From Echinarachnius parma (lineage: Eukaryota; Echinodermata; Echinoidea; Clypeasteroida; Echinarachniidae), in the NCBI GenBank assembly GCA_037951105.1, contig JBAMJV010001803.1:123541-187540 (forward strand): a stretch of 64,000 nt of DNA. The letters run 5' to 3'. How positions within the stretch are numbered: position 1 is the stretch's first letter; each line of letters starts with the position of its first letter. Shown here piece after piece: positions 55,118 to 64,000 of the stretch. The position numbers were made by a program, and so were the translations under genes. Under the pieces are notes generated by a model. It was not told where the DNA came from, ran no database searches, and saw nothing but the letters and a program-made list of their open reading frames with translations.

Positions 55118-57648
55118 TTGTAATAATCAAATAAGTGTTGGGGCCCAAATTAAAGGGGTAGTTCAGTTTTAGTAAAGAGGGCGCTGCACAACATATTTTT
55201 TGTGAGATAATACAAAACTGAGTGAACAATTTGAAAGAGCATACAATTTGAATGGCAGAATAAGCTTTATTTGATCAAAATCGGTTCAGAAACGGCTGAA
55301 ATATCAATAAATAAATAACTTAACATCACGTGCATAATTTTTGTATGAAAAATGGTTAAAACCAATGCTTTTTTTAAAGAGCGCCCTCTTGTGCTTGAAT
55401 GGCTCCTTTAAAAAAAAAATGATAACAGGCTTTTTACTTAGTCGTTTGTATTTTTCTATACCTTTCGAGCATGGTGGAGTTATAACTATTACTATTTGAA
55501 ATGTTATTGTGCAGGTTTGGCTACTAAAGCTCAGCCTTTCCAAAACTGTACTACCCCTTTAATGGATATCTCAGCTGTTTTTAACCGATTTTTATCAAAC
55601 TAACTGAAATTTGTATTTAGAACAATATGCTCTTAGGAATATGACATTTACTTCTTCATTATCTCACCAAAATACACTATATCTGGAAACGCCTTCTTAA
55701 CCACAAGGTATAGAGGGCACTTCAAGTGATACATTTTTCGTAAGGTAATGACAAACTAAGTTTCAAATTTGAAAGTGCACACAATTTTAATTACAATGTC
55801 AACTTTATTTGATCAAAATCGGTCGAGAAACAGCTGAAATATTCATAAGTTTATCTGTTTGGAATACATTTAGGGGACCAACTTTAATTCAATAATTAAA
55901 ATAAGTATTTAGAAATGTTACACATTTTGGAAAATCTGAATTATTTTGTTTTCATTGTTTTTGATGATCTATCTGTTGAATAATTTACCCCAAAACATAA
56001 AACCCGGCACATCCATTTATTTGTTGAAGCCCATATGAAAATACATCTTATACATGTATTAAAATGTTCTACTTAGACTCCCATCAAAACCTGACCATTA
56101 CATTCATGTAATCTGTTAACATGGTTAAACTGTTTATTTGCGGTTTTATATTTGCATATTAGACGTCATTGGTACATAATTAGCCATTTTATGGCGCGCA
56201 ACTGTACAGAAGTCAGATATGTGTGTTTTGCTCCCGCACCCGCACGTACATACGCGCTATAGTGCACCTTTGATCTTATACACTACGGAACAAACGCACG
56301 TTTGCACAAACACTGTTGACCCATATAGCACGCTTTTAATTATTTGTGTTTTTTTAACTTTAATTATTGTTTACAATTACAATTACGCATTTAGGTGACG
56401 ATTTGAATAAATCTTATTCAACGCCTTTTTGGCACCATTTAGCTTCCCCCTTCCCCTCCCAGGCCACCATCCACTCATGCTCCCTGCTTATAATGGGTAG
56501 TTTACTTGATCTATTTTTTTTCCAAAAATTATATAGATACATTATTATTGTCACATTTACATATTATGATTGTATAACTATTCTTATTTCATTATTTTCT
56601 TATTTTCATGTTCTTTATATTTTCATTTTGTTTTTGTTAATAAATGCCTTAAAAACTATCCTAATAAAACAAACATCACATTCATATACTGTATAAAAAT
56701 TGATAAAACTAAGGTCTCTGTAGAGTGCCTACTTACTACTGGAATATCAATAAACATCACAATTTTTTAACATTGTGGGGCCCCATAAATGTTCGATACT
56801 TTTGAACCAGCCATTTACAAAATTTAAAGAATGTTTCCTCTTTTAAAAAAGTGTTAAAAAAGGCTTTTAAATAGGATCTAATCACTATTTCAACAAAACA
56901 TCACTTGCACAATATTTTATTTTTATACTAGTAGTTGAAACCAATAAGTTTTTAGAGGGCGCCCTTTTGAGTTTTAACGGCTCTTTTTAAATCATAACAG
57001 GCTTTTTACTTAGTCGTTCGAATTTGTTTGTTTTAATCCTTTCGAGCATGGTGGAGTTATAAATATTAGGATGTTATTTAATAGTGCAGGATTTGGTAAC
57101 TAAAATGGGGTTTGACCAAAACTGTACTTTCTTTACCAAAACTCAACTATTCCTTTAAGTGTTAGTATAGGTTTTCCCGTCCAATTTCACACTTTTGTAG
57201 TTCGTCCCGAGGAGCCTGAAATGTGCTAATCCCAACTTCAATTTCATCTTTGGTCGATCGATTTTACAAAAAGTCCACTTAATTTACTCATTCGTCACAC
57301 ATTATTGTCCATTACAATTAAATCTCGTCGGTCACAAGCAACAGTTGCCAAGGAATCTGAATTGTAATTGACGATCTAACAGACAGTCTATAATGTGTGA
57401 CAAACGACTATTATCGACTTTTTGAGAAATTGATCCCGGGAAATGATCGAACAAAGACGAAATAGAAGTTGGCATCGGCACACATGAGGCTTCTCGTGAC
57501 GAAATTGAAGTAAAAATTGATAAAATGGGATGACAAAAGTTTGGAAATGGACGGGAAAACCTATATTATGTAGATAATAACGTGTTAAGTAATACTTACC
57601 ACGAGGTATGGTGACGAGGAGCAAACAAATGAACTCTGTCAGCTTCAT
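39522..57648 (-). CDS. Gene 2: secreted EGF + C-type lectin protein, six exons, 253 aa
   Basis: Coding segments 57648-57600, 47514-47329, 45332-45228, 43300-43206, 41031-40845 and 39661-39522 (762 nt, 253 codons plus TGA). Splice sites and phases match gene 1 exactly. The order is signal peptide, N-terminal segment with four cysteines, EGF-like domain, CTLD. Differences from gene 1: the CTLD starts at GWTLGN without the leading Cys, KCYLF is KLRYLF, and the sugar-site motifs are DPD and WDD in place of QPN and WND. The frame is intact, so the gene is probably functional, perhaps with other ligand or calcium properties (inference). Intron 1 carries a young LTR element in the opposite orientation. 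Confidence 0.92.
40083..40590. repeat. G-run repeat block
   Basis: Several imperfect units with 'ttttcgaggccgagacc', 'attggttgaaaatcatgtaagcgggg' and then 16-19 G. 'ttcaaacccccccccc' and 'tttaaacccccacccc' follow, so G and C runs face each other. Open frames across it are artefacts. Confidence 0.8.
40606..40740. repeat. (TAC)n microsatellite, about 45 units
   Basis: Nearly pure TAC repeats with one interruption (ATTACT near 40675), about 105 nt downstream of the exon 5 donor of gene 2, where the transcript reads (GTA)n. All long open frames here (poly-Tyr, poly-Ser, poly-Val) come from the repeat. Confidence 0.97.
40845..41031 (-). CDS. Gene 2 exon 5: CTLD central part
   Basis: Acceptor CCATAAG|GTT, donor AGGA|GTAAGT, 187 nt. 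Encodes SYRFPSLLYIDSEPEIAAF, then NKYWLNCNDIETEGVWICER. The extra cysteine pair of gene 1 is kept exactly, and the stretch from MPAD to CERDR is almost invariant between the genes, which suggests strong constraint there. Confidence 0.95.
41032..43205. other. Gene 2 intron 4
   Basis: Non-coding. It contains a G15 run (42168-42182) in a 'gagaccgagacc' repeat and a C21 run (42359-42379) in an inverted neighbour. The corresponding intron of gene 1 is only about 550 bp. No exon is seen. Confidence 0.65.
43206..43300 (-). CDS. Gene 2 exon 4: start of the CTLD, shortened
   Basis: Donor CCCGAG|GTTTGT (phase 0). The only acceptor that keeps phase 1 and has a pyrimidine tract is CTACCCTTCAG|GA at 43300, so the exon is 95 nt against 116 nt in gene 1. 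It encodes WTLGNGKLRYLFPRKQ and TWQEAKDYCNNLPE. The homologous upstream codons (LLYYPSG) remain in the intron with the Cys already mutated to Tyr. KCY is replaced by KLRY, so both partners of the N-terminal disulfide are gone. Confidence 0.9.
43738..43775. repeat. Perfect 17-bp-arm hairpin
   Basis: TTTATTTGAAAAGCGTT and its exact inverse flank TGCT. It would form a strong stem-loop in the intron 3 RNA of gene 2. Confidence 0.85.
44405..44521 (-). pseudogene. Decayed calcium-binding EGF exon
   Basis: On the minus strand an acceptor-like CTATCAAG is followed in phase 1 by DVDECARVGAEYP. After a frameshift the next frame reads QHGLCNNTEGSFECFCDEGW. Together this is the start and middle of a cbEGF domain (DxDEC, then C..N-T-x-GS-F-x-C-x-C). 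The second Cys is lost at the frameshift and the part with the sixth Cys is missing. It lies between the EGF and CTLD exons of gene 2, so it may be a lost exon of an ancestral, longer protein, or a fragment of another EGF gene. Confidence 0.7.
45228..45332 (-). CDS. Gene 2 exon 3: EGF-like domain
   Basis: Acceptor AATACAG|AG, donor ACAG|GTATGT, phase 1 at both ends, 105 nt. Encodes CLKNPCKNNATC, VETLSGYECTCSS and YYTGPNC. All six cysteines are kept and spaced as in gene 1. No calcium-binding DxDE signature at the start. Confidence 0.95.
45655..45965. mobile_element. Fold-back MITE, paralogue of 9855-10192
   Basis: Shares 'gtgcaagcgaattcatgcat', 'gataagca.gca.acaa.gttgaaatt' and 'cttgcacttattcggaatctgaaagacc' with the gene 1 copy. 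The right end is complete here. Confidence 0.7.
46387..46632 (+). mobile_element. tRNA-derived SINE, copy B
   Basis: The head is GCCGAGCATGGTGGCTTAGC followed by GGTTAGAGTG, with a box B-like GGATTCGAACCC (46452-46463); then the same body as copy A. The 5' end is more complete than in copy A. A short insertion splits the anticodon-arm region. Confidence 0.8.
46640..46955. mobile_element. P-element-like 3' end fragment
   Basis: Shares 'tataactccacgaaaa.gagatttcaagccc' and 'acaataacctcgcaacttttgaaatttg' with 25490-25817, the right part of the THAP-bearing element. The start is not defined. Confidence 0.55.
47329..47514 (-). CDS. Gene 2 exon 2: N-terminal segment with four cysteines
   Basis: Acceptor GCGTTTTAG|GG, donor CCAG|GTAAGG, phase 1 at both ends, 186 nt. 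Encodes HVQGFRDSCCDRNIQSYCSS, then SNGQRVQLVPKTKVPKALVE and SSTLTPMVCSLP. The 27 extra nucleotides against gene 1 add the CCDRNIQSY stretch with two more cysteines; the rest is well conserved. No known domain recognised. Confidence 0.93.
47664..48623 (+). repeat. Left LTR, 960 bp
   Basis: Begins TG and ends CA. Every line I compared is identical to the right LTR and the offset of 4319 holds from end to end, so there are no indels. Identical LTRs indicate very recent insertion. A short open frame inside it (62 aa, repeated in the other LTR) has no visible meaning. Confidence 0.95.
48625..48646 (+). other. tRNA-Leu primer-binding site
   Basis: One base after the LTR comes TGGTGTCAGAAGTGGGAT plus four further matching bases, complementary to the 3' end of eukaryotic tRNA-Leu(CAA) including its CCA. 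Minus-strand priming by tRNA-Leu is inferred. Confidence 0.85.
48670..49653 (+). CDS. Gag-like ORF of the LTR element, 327 aa
   Basis: The first ATG after the primer site opens 327 codons. Residues 1-70 are a highly charged coiled coil (KRRKAELEHELNDIRQKLKD and repeated KEDQHKL units), followed by a Pro/Ala-rich and acidic middle. The C-terminal third has no recognisable domain; I see no zinc knuckle. By position and coiled coil it is probably a gag-type protein, but it has no assigned homologue. A GTG 12 nt upstream is in frame but is not a eukaryotic start. Confidence 0.6.
   Translation: MSPKRRKAELEHELNDIRQKLKDNQQALKEDQHKLTKALQGRREDQHKLMEVLSLVAEMKKQLEKALSAVPRAPAKELPVVTETEDKSQAPANEHDRVVPAPHGHHVAANLQTASSFESELETRDLCPKDPVANCATSEYPTADPAIALAMTTTHHSRGLCDHHMAMMIRMQELNNPHHVREAAERHVQLNESSRKSHRPPRAWARHDDDDLEGENYVASGIHAVAMMSILLERWTNMRSTMALSCWWLLHVATLLCLAETTPKYPRCLLTGSGSDQRWLMTNMPRAQSSSGICIALRSLAYRRRRPTIPVSRAEMVQLSSSSRGTP
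49654..51968. other. Non-coding interior of the LTR element
   Basis: No frame with polymerase, integrase or protease motifs. Short hydrophobic frames (about 50850-51041 and 51283-51498) look like chance in T-rich sequence. The loss of pol with intact ends is typical of LARD-like derivatives. Confidence 0.7.
51969..51979 (+). other. Polypurine tract
   Basis: AAAGGGGGAGG three bases before the right LTR, the expected plus-strand primer. Confidence 0.85.
51983..52942 (+). repeat. Right LTR, 960 bp
   Basis: Same length and, as far as compared, the same sequence as the left LTR. Followed by ATATGGAGAGC, which continues the gene 1-like intron sequence. Confidence 0.95.
53020..54215. repeat. Two tandem TTAAAGGG-type MITEs, gene 2 intron 1
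   Basis: The first (about 53020-53535) and second (53697-54215) correspond to the pair 19869-20401 and 20574-21098 in gene 1, including the unique spacer 'aatatggaacgttccattttt'. They were therefore there before the duplication. Confidence 0.75.
54466..54889. mobile_element. TTAAAGGGGACCACC-type MITE, copy 3 (inverted)
   Basis: Starts TTAAAGGGGACCACCAGGC and ends 'ggtggtggtactctttaa'. It is the reverse orientation of 624-1072 and more similar to it than to 34735-35143 in the interior ('cccgggcgattcgttcgctc'). Confidence 0.85.
55083..55112. repeat. (AT)n microsatellite
   Basis: About 15 AT units in gene 2 intron 1. Confidence 0.9.
55153..55561. mobile_element. TTAAAGGGGTAG-type MITE
   Basis: Ends TTAAAGGGGTAGTTCAGTTTT and 'aaaactgtactacccctttaa'. 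A compact copy (409 bp) of the common family, with a deletion of the middle palindrome. Confidence 0.8.
55562..57170. other. MITE fragments in gene 2 intron 1
   Basis: Contains further fragments of the TTAAAGGG family (about 55560-55720, 55720-56000, 56740-57160) and the segment paralogous to 27051-27540. The open frame at about 56367-56696 is T-rich chance sequence. No genes. Confidence 0.6.
57172..57566. mobile_element. Fold-back MITE next to gene 2 exon 1
   Basis: Starts TATAGGTTTTCCCGTCCAAT and ends 'ggacgggaaaacctata'. Inner blocks pair ('cattacaattaaatc' with 'gaattgtaattgac'; 'ttggtcgatcg' with 'cgatcgaacaa'-like). It ends about 35 bp from the exon 1 donor. The gene 1 relative (27778-28020) has a damaged right end. 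Confidence 0.75.
57600..57648 (-). CDS. Gene 2 exon 1: start codon and signal peptide
   Basis: ATG at 57648-57646, encoding MKLTEFICLLLVTIPR and ending at the donor CGTG|GTAAGT (phase 1). An out-of-frame ATG lies 7 nt upstream (GATGCATCATGAAG) and is absent in gene 1. Confidence 0.93.
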
Positions 57649-60600
57649 GATGCATCAAACAAGTCACAAACTATGAATAGAATGAACAGTTAACGGTATT
57701 AAACGTGTTAAATGTGGAAAACTATCAGTAAAAATAATCATTCATCCAGCCGAAGTAGAAACGTGAAGTGAATCATCACACCAGAAAGACCTACCTACTC
57801 GTGTAGGTGTGTCGTTCAATTGGCAATCCTCCGAGTGGGAGAGAGGTTTTTAAAAGGCTGTGTAGGACGACTCGTCACGCACCGGTGTACGTGTGTGTAC
57901 GAAGTAGGGGGTGCCGGTGGCAGGGTATAGAGGTCTGCAGCCCCCTTGAGAGTGTTGGAAATGGCCATGCTGGGGCAAAAACACGTAACATTTGTGCAAA
58001 ACCATGGCATTCTCGGGCAAGATCATGTTATATTTGAGCAAGTCCATATCATATTCGGGCAAGCTAATATTCTGGTAAGCTTGTGCAAAAGTATGTACAT
58101 GTATAATTCGTGCAAAAACGGCAAAAAACTGCCTACGCCCATATTTGCTGGTATGAATAAAGGATGCAATTGGTGCCAGTTAATACCGGCACAGACAGAA
58201 CCGCTCAAACGGATCCGACAGTTTTTTTTTCAGTCGGATCGGCTCTGTGTGCTTTGCCCCACGACTCCGATTTGTCCCCTTCGGTAGCCAGTCGGAATCA
58301 AATCGGAAGCCAATCGGGCCTGATTCAACATGTTGAATGGGCCGCGACTGAATCGGACCGATTGTGGCTTTCAGTCGGATCGGGTCGGGTTGGATCGGGT
58401 CGAGTCGGCTCTGTCTGCGCCGGGCTTAATGCGCTTCTCCTTGTCAAAGGGCGGCACCAAGTGGTACCGGGCCGTTCGAGAAAATCCAAGTCGCCCCCAA
58501 TGAAAATATATAATTCCAAAAATAAAGAAAACAAAATCGACGGATATAATGCCAAAGATGGAAAAAATAAATAATTATCAATAATCAAGCTTCAAAACAG
58601 CCGTTTTTTTACTTTGAAAAAGACTGCAAACTCGGTTTCGCCGCGCGCTTCGCAAATAGTTTCTCATCAAGATTATGATTAATTTCCATTGCAAGCTTCA
58701 TATCAAGTTTCGAAATGTGTTGGGGAATGTGATTTCTCAAACGCACATGAAGGAAAAGGAGTTATAATTAAACCCTCATATATTGAACACCGATACAGAA
58801 AATAAAATAACCTGAAATAACCTTTCAATTCCTTTCAAAATCTTTCAATCTTTCAATTCTGTCCAGAACGGCTGAACGCAGAGCGAATTGGAATATCATC
58901 AACAAATTAATTTTGAAGTCCAATAGGCGAAGCTGTACAGAAGTGGTCATGTACATTCTGGTCGAGAAAAGGCATGTATATGTCATTTGATTGAAAACGA
59001 AGACTAAGAAATTCCCCAAATCCTTATTCCCAAGAGGCTCCCTTCCCTGGACCGTCTACTAGGGCCCTGTCAAAGTTGGCCCGCGCTCCCCACCCGTATA
59101 TATGGCACGCTGATTGTATACTCGCCAAATCGTTCGTCAAAATACCCATATTAAAAGGATACAATATTGTACCCTTATATAGGAACACACAGATTGAGAG
59201 TTCTAAAATATTGAAGCCTAAACGTTTCCAAGGGCTCAATCTCCTAGACCATATCAATGGCTGTATACTACAGGAGCACCTGGTCTTATCCCATGCAAGG
59301 TTCCTCGCTACTGTCATGCACGCTATAAATTATAAACCCCTACAAAGATCCACTTTTTTTAATACCTTACCTTACCTTAAAGTTTAAACCCCATCTTGAG
59401 AAAGGTAAACATCTAAAAGCTTCCGGGGGCTCCGCCCCCTGGACCCCGGCCAAGGGCAATAAGGGGGTCTCTGTATCCCACATGTTCAAACTTTTTGCAA
59501 AGGTCGTAAATCAAACTTACATTGATATAAATTAGTTTCTGTATCTCTTATCAAGAAACGTCTATGAGTTTATAAGTGCTAACATCAACAAGCTTTCGGG
59601 GCTGATGGTCACACTGTTATAAGGCCTTTTGACCACCTATACTCTTTACATTTCTTTCCTCGCTATGCCCTTTAAAAATAAGCTATAAAATAGATACACT
59701 ATTTGATACAATGTTATCACACATTATGAAATCTATTAGGTCCCCAATGTGGGTGCCCCTTGACTCAACCCATTCAGGTCTTTGCACAATCAAGATTATT
59801 GATTATTTTCGGGACTATTTATTTTTTTCGGGACTATTTATTAGTTTCGGGACTTACCTCGATTAGCACTGTGCTATTTTGTTAGCCCCTTTTGTCAATT
59901 AAGATGTTTCATTAATCTGTACTATGACTATTGTAAATTGACTTTTGTACATATTGAATTGATTATTATTGACAATAAATCAAATTCATTTAATTTCATT
60001 TCATTTCAAGATGCTTTTAATGTGCGCAGAATAAAATATTTTTTAGTAACATTGTCAGAATCCTTACTTAGAAATATAGCCGTTCTCACATACCCCATTG
60101 TATTCATATTACCAAACGAATCATGGAATAGGTTTCTGTTTTTTCAAATTTCTCTTTCGTTACAGAGATGTATGATTTAATTGCTCGGATTTGAAATTAT
60201 CTAGTGGAGAATTTCAACTGTATACAAAGTCAGTGAGTCATGAGTTAGTAAATATCACTTTGCATTTTCACCCATTACCCGGTCGAAAGACACTCATTTA
60301 CCATGGCATTTTCATACTCAGTTGACCTATCATTTCACAGAAATACACATATTATCTACACTTCGTCAGTCTTTAGTGTTGGTATTTCGATTTGTCCTTT
60401 CGTTATATATTCACGATTGGAGTTATTGGATTTTTAGCTATCCACTGGATAACTGTGTGCAAAGTCAGTGCAATGAGTTAGCAAATATCACTTTGCATTT
60501 CGCTCATTACTCGGCCATATAACCATGATAACCTCTATTTGACGTGAAAATGTCACACAATACTCAGAAAACATAATTATCGTATTAAGCCGTGTCTCAA

Positions 60601-60835
60601 ACAATTCATGTGAGCCAAATAAATGAATGAGGTTATATAATTGAATCATCAATAGTAAAATTTACTCATATAACATTATCAAAATATAATTTGCATATTC
60701 AAAATGGCCGCCAAATTACTCTGTTTTTGGCGATTGCGACGTCATAATAGACCCCCTCTCTCTCTCTTTGTGACGTCATAAAACAATCTCTCTTGCAGCG
60801 CGCGCCATGTAATATATCACCTGCCGTGTAATATT
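57649..60835. other. Gene 2 5' flank, near-identical to 28614-31720
   Basis: Almost base-for-base copy of the gene 1 5' flank, including the GC-rich inverted-repeat element (58186-58423). It differs by about 95 bp of extra sequence near 58750-58850 and some short indels. Promoter expected here; no clear core element recognised. Confidence 0.75.
58186..58423. repeat. GC-rich inverted-repeat element upstream of gene 2
   Basis: Paralogue of 29137-29373 with the same CCGGCACAGACAGAACCG start and CGGCTCTGTCTGCGCCGG end. Confidence 0.75.
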
Positions 60836-61450
60836 ATACAGATATTGACTGTCTTGAGGGGCAATATAACATTTGAGATCCTCGAGGGAAGATATATTTG
60901 TGTCGAGGGACATTATATTTTTCCGAAGCGCGTAGCGCTGAGGAAAAATATAGTATTCCGAGACAAAAATATATCCCCCAAGGGAAATGAAATGTTATAT
61001 GGTTCCCGAAGGAAAAAGTCAATATCTGTTATATTATGATGACCTATATAGATACAAATCAAGATAAATATAAATTTGGTGTTGAAATAAAATTATGGAC
61101 AAGGGAAAATCATTAGATTAAATCGAAATCCTTCCAGTAGAACAGACGTGTTATTATCAAAATGCTGCGCAAAATGCTTCTTTATTCGAGCTTCCTTTCA
61201 AATTTACTTTCGGATCGCGCAATCTCCGTAGAAAGCTTAACAACGCTGCGCGTGCCAGGATGCTAATACGCGCACATTGTTCACCTTCACACACCCATTG
61301 TGACGTAAATTACGTCACCGGTCAATATAACGCCGTTATATTGACCGGTGACGTAATTTACCGGTCAATATAACGCTTCTCATCCTTGTAGCGATGGTCA
61401 CGTGACAGCATTTTGACCAATCGCACACCAGTATCTTTATAGGTCATATA
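60836..61450. mobile_element. Palindromic element, copy 2 (uninterrupted)
   Basis: Inverted relative to 23957-25475 and lacking its MITE. Contains nested palindromes, for example 'aatataacgccgttatatt' flanked by 'gtcaccggtc' and 'gaccggtgac'. It interrupts 'gtgtaatataacaaaatat', which is intact in the gene 1 flank at about 31713-31731. The following gene 1 sequence (about 31735-32305) is missing here. Confidence 0.7.
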
Positions 61451-61994
61451 ATATAACAAAATATCACCAAGCCAGATCGTTGCCAGATACCACTGGTTTA
61501 GAAGGTAGAGACCGATAACATCAAATTTCAGGCAAAATTGATTTAGAATGAACTATCGGTTGACCTTATGTACAGACAGACGTTAATATATTAGAACAGA
61601 TAAATCAATCAGTCTATTTATCCATGTAGTCTGTCGAAATTTGTTTAGAAATTATCATGGCTTATTGATCAAGCATCCGACTTGTACAAAGTTAAAGAGA
61701 GGTTAGCAGAAAGTAAGAACGCGGTCAAACTGAATTGTAGTTACTGAAACTTCGACGTCTCCATAAGAGAAAAACAATATTTATAAGTAAATTATGCACG
61801 AATGGTAGAAAGACGTATTAACTGCTAAATTAGGAAGTTGTTGTTATTCAAATAGCAGTCGTCAACGTAGGAAGGGCGCCCTTCAGACACCCCAAAAATG
61901 CAAAAAGCTAAAATTGTGTATGGGTTTTTGTGTTAGAATAATTATTCAATAGAGAGATTGCCATAAAAAACAATTAAAAGGATATAACAGTTTT

Positions 61995-63049
61995 ATCTCA
62001 ACATCAATTAAAGACCTGGAAGAACAGCTGACATGTCTTAACAGGGAAAGCAAAACTATTGGATTAACTATGCAAAAAGAAAAAAACTAAATATATGACA
62101 CACTATGATACAGAAGAAAGCATTGAGATAGAAGTTCGTGAGTTCGAACCCTGCCCACGGCGTTTGTCCTTCAGCAAGACAATTTATCCACTATTGCTGC
62201 TCTCTACCCAGGTGTATAAATGGGGACCAGTAGGAGGTGAAAGCCTTTATGTGAACGATCTTCTTGAGCCCACTGAGCGCTTGGAAGGAATACTCCCCAG
62301 GGAGTGGATATGGTGCATGCACACAATGTGTGCTGGTTTGCATTGTATCCTATGACCGGGGTAATAATAACATTGTAAAGCGCTTAGAGATGATTATCAA
62401 TCGTGATAGGCGCTATATAAATATTGGATATTATTATTATTATTATTAAGTATTTGGGATAAACCTTGAAAATGCAAGACACCACGAAAGAAGAAGTAAT
62501 GTTATTAAAGAGTAAAAGCAGGATGGATGAATTTTGGAAGATACAAAGATATGTTGATCGATAAAAATATACCCATGTCACTAAAAAGAAGATTGTTTAA
62601 TCAATGCATTCTAACAACCATGACATATGGCTCAGATACACGGTCATTGACAAAATAACTAGAATAGAAGCTTGTGACAACTCAACGAGCTATGTAGAGA
62701 AAAATTTTGCATTTATCTCTGAGATACAAAATCAATCACAAAGTCATAAGACAGAAAACAAAGGTTAAAGGAATTATGGAGAAAGTATTAAAGAGAATCA
62801 AAATGGAGATGGGCTGGACATGTAGCAAGACTTCAGGACAATAGATGGACACATCGTTTAACGGAATGGCAACCAAGGAAGGGAAACAGAAGAAGAGGAA
62901 GGCAAAAGAAAAGATGGAGAGATGAACTTACATTATACATATACATGGGAGCGGCCGCGTGGCCCAGGATAGCTAGAGACAGAAGAGAATTGAAATGTCA
63001 TATGGAGGGCTTTGTCCAACGTCTGGATGAACTATGGCCTGAAAGATAG
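61995..63049 (+). pseudogene. RTE-like LINE tail, copy B, split by a SINE
   Basis: Same relic as 32925-33686 with the same broken frames (KWRWAGHVARLQDNR, AAWPRIARDRREW), so both come from one insertion before duplication. A SINE lies inside it at 62135-62448. Confidence 0.75.
62135..62448 (+). mobile_element. tRNA-type SINE with (TTA)n tail
   Basis: Starts within a box B-like GAGTTCGAACCCTGCC, has a roughly 280-bp body, and ends GGCGCTATATAAATATTGG followed by (ATT)n. The 5' end is truncated before box A. Copy A of the RTE tail has no SINE but has about 30 bp (33071-33100) that are missing here. Confidence 0.8.
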
Positions 63050-64000
63050 ACATTTTTGATTTAGAGGGCGCTTCAAGAAATAATTAATTTGTGCGGTAGT
63101 AGAAAACTATTTGTAATATTTTGTAGAGAAAATTATTTTAAAGATAAAACAAACCTTATTTGATCAAAGTCGGTTCGGAACGAGCTGAAATGTTAATACA
63201 TGAGCAGCCACAATGCAAGTAAACTACGTAAACATCAGCTTGGTGAAATTTGAAATAAACATAACACAACAAATAAGTCCACCTCCTCCCTTAAACAAAA
63301 TTATCATACGTACTTTCTTAACAAAGAAGTTAGACAATTATTTCTTGACCAAAAATATTTATACAGCTATTATGTTTATATATCATGAAAATCAGGGTTA
63401 TCACTTCATGGCTGACTGAGCACAGATTAAAGACAAATAACAGAATTTCAAAAGACACATGAACTTGAGCACGCATGCATGCATTGTGCATAGCAGATGT
63501 TTTGAATGCATCGATTATTGTTTATGAAACAATTATGTTTGAAATTATAGCCATTTTTGTAATTATTTGAAGGAACATGTGGTTAAATAGATTTATTGTG
63601 ATTGTAAAACAGTGCAATTACAAATTTCTAAATCCTCAATTAGCTGCAGTAATGGTGTTACTTTTACGAATTTTTAAATATGGTAATTTTGACTTTGATT
63701 TGTGCGCAGTCAACCAGGAAATAATGGTTATCTCTTATTTGTACACATAGTTTTCCTCACTACCATAACAAATTCTGGTAAGACAAAATCTTGAAACAAT
63801 TCTTCGTTAGGAAATGATGAGGAGTTTTTAAGGGGGACTTACTTTGTGCGTTAGTTTTAGTTCACATTAATACAGGAATTATTCAATTCAATTCTGAATT
63901 CTATTGTTTACCCGTTTGCCAAATTCAAAGGAAAAATCACCCTCAAACATCAACAATCGGATTGAATAACTTTTATCCTGTTGATTGTTCCTAACCAGTC
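63050..64000. other. Duplicated flank at window end
   Basis: Matches 33687-34640 with few differences and runs off the window just before the position where the gene 1 flank has its TTAAAGGGTACC MITE. The duplicated unit therefore continues beyond the window. Confidence 0.7.

Overview
This is eukaryotic DNA: introns with GT..AG boundaries, LTR and non-LTR retrotransposons, tRNA-derived SINEs and many inverted-repeat MITEs, with AT-rich background and long G/C homopolymers. The lectin architecture and repeat style suggest a marine invertebrate deuterostome, most likely an echinoderm. That assignment is an inference from style; no species marker is visible.

The window holds two complete paralogous genes, both on the minus strand, head to tail. 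Gene 1 spans 1086-28613 (252 aa) and gene 2 spans 39522-57648 (253 aa). I assembled each from six coding exons whose splice sites and intron phases (1,1,1,0,1) agree between the copies and keep one open frame from ATG to stop. Each predicts a secreted protein: a signal peptide beginning MKLTEF, a short Cys-containing N-terminal segment, one EGF-like domain and one C-type lectin domain (CTLD). The CTLD carries an extra cysteine pair. The two copies differ mainly in the lectin domain: sugar-site residues, loss of the first disulfide in gene 2, and a shifted splice acceptor. Their 5' exons and 5' flanks are almost identical.

The rest is mostly mobile DNA. Intron 3 of gene 1 contains a dead LINE (10.2-16.2 kb), itself interrupted by a mariner-like fold-back MITE. 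Intron 1 of gene 1 has a nest of three elements (23.2-25.8 kb) with a THAP zinc-finger exon relic. Intron 1 of gene 2 has a young 5.3-kb LTR retrotransposon with apparently identical LTRs (47.66-52.94 kb). The 5' flanks (28.6-34.7 and 57.6-64.0 kb) are recent duplicates carrying an RTE-like LINE tail, and part of this flank is present a third time at 36.0-38.2 kb. Because the locus is duplicated, each copy serves as an empty site for insertions in the other, which dates several insertions and fixes their target duplications.

No host gene other than the two lectins is supported. Most short open frames are chance reads through repeats and palindromes.
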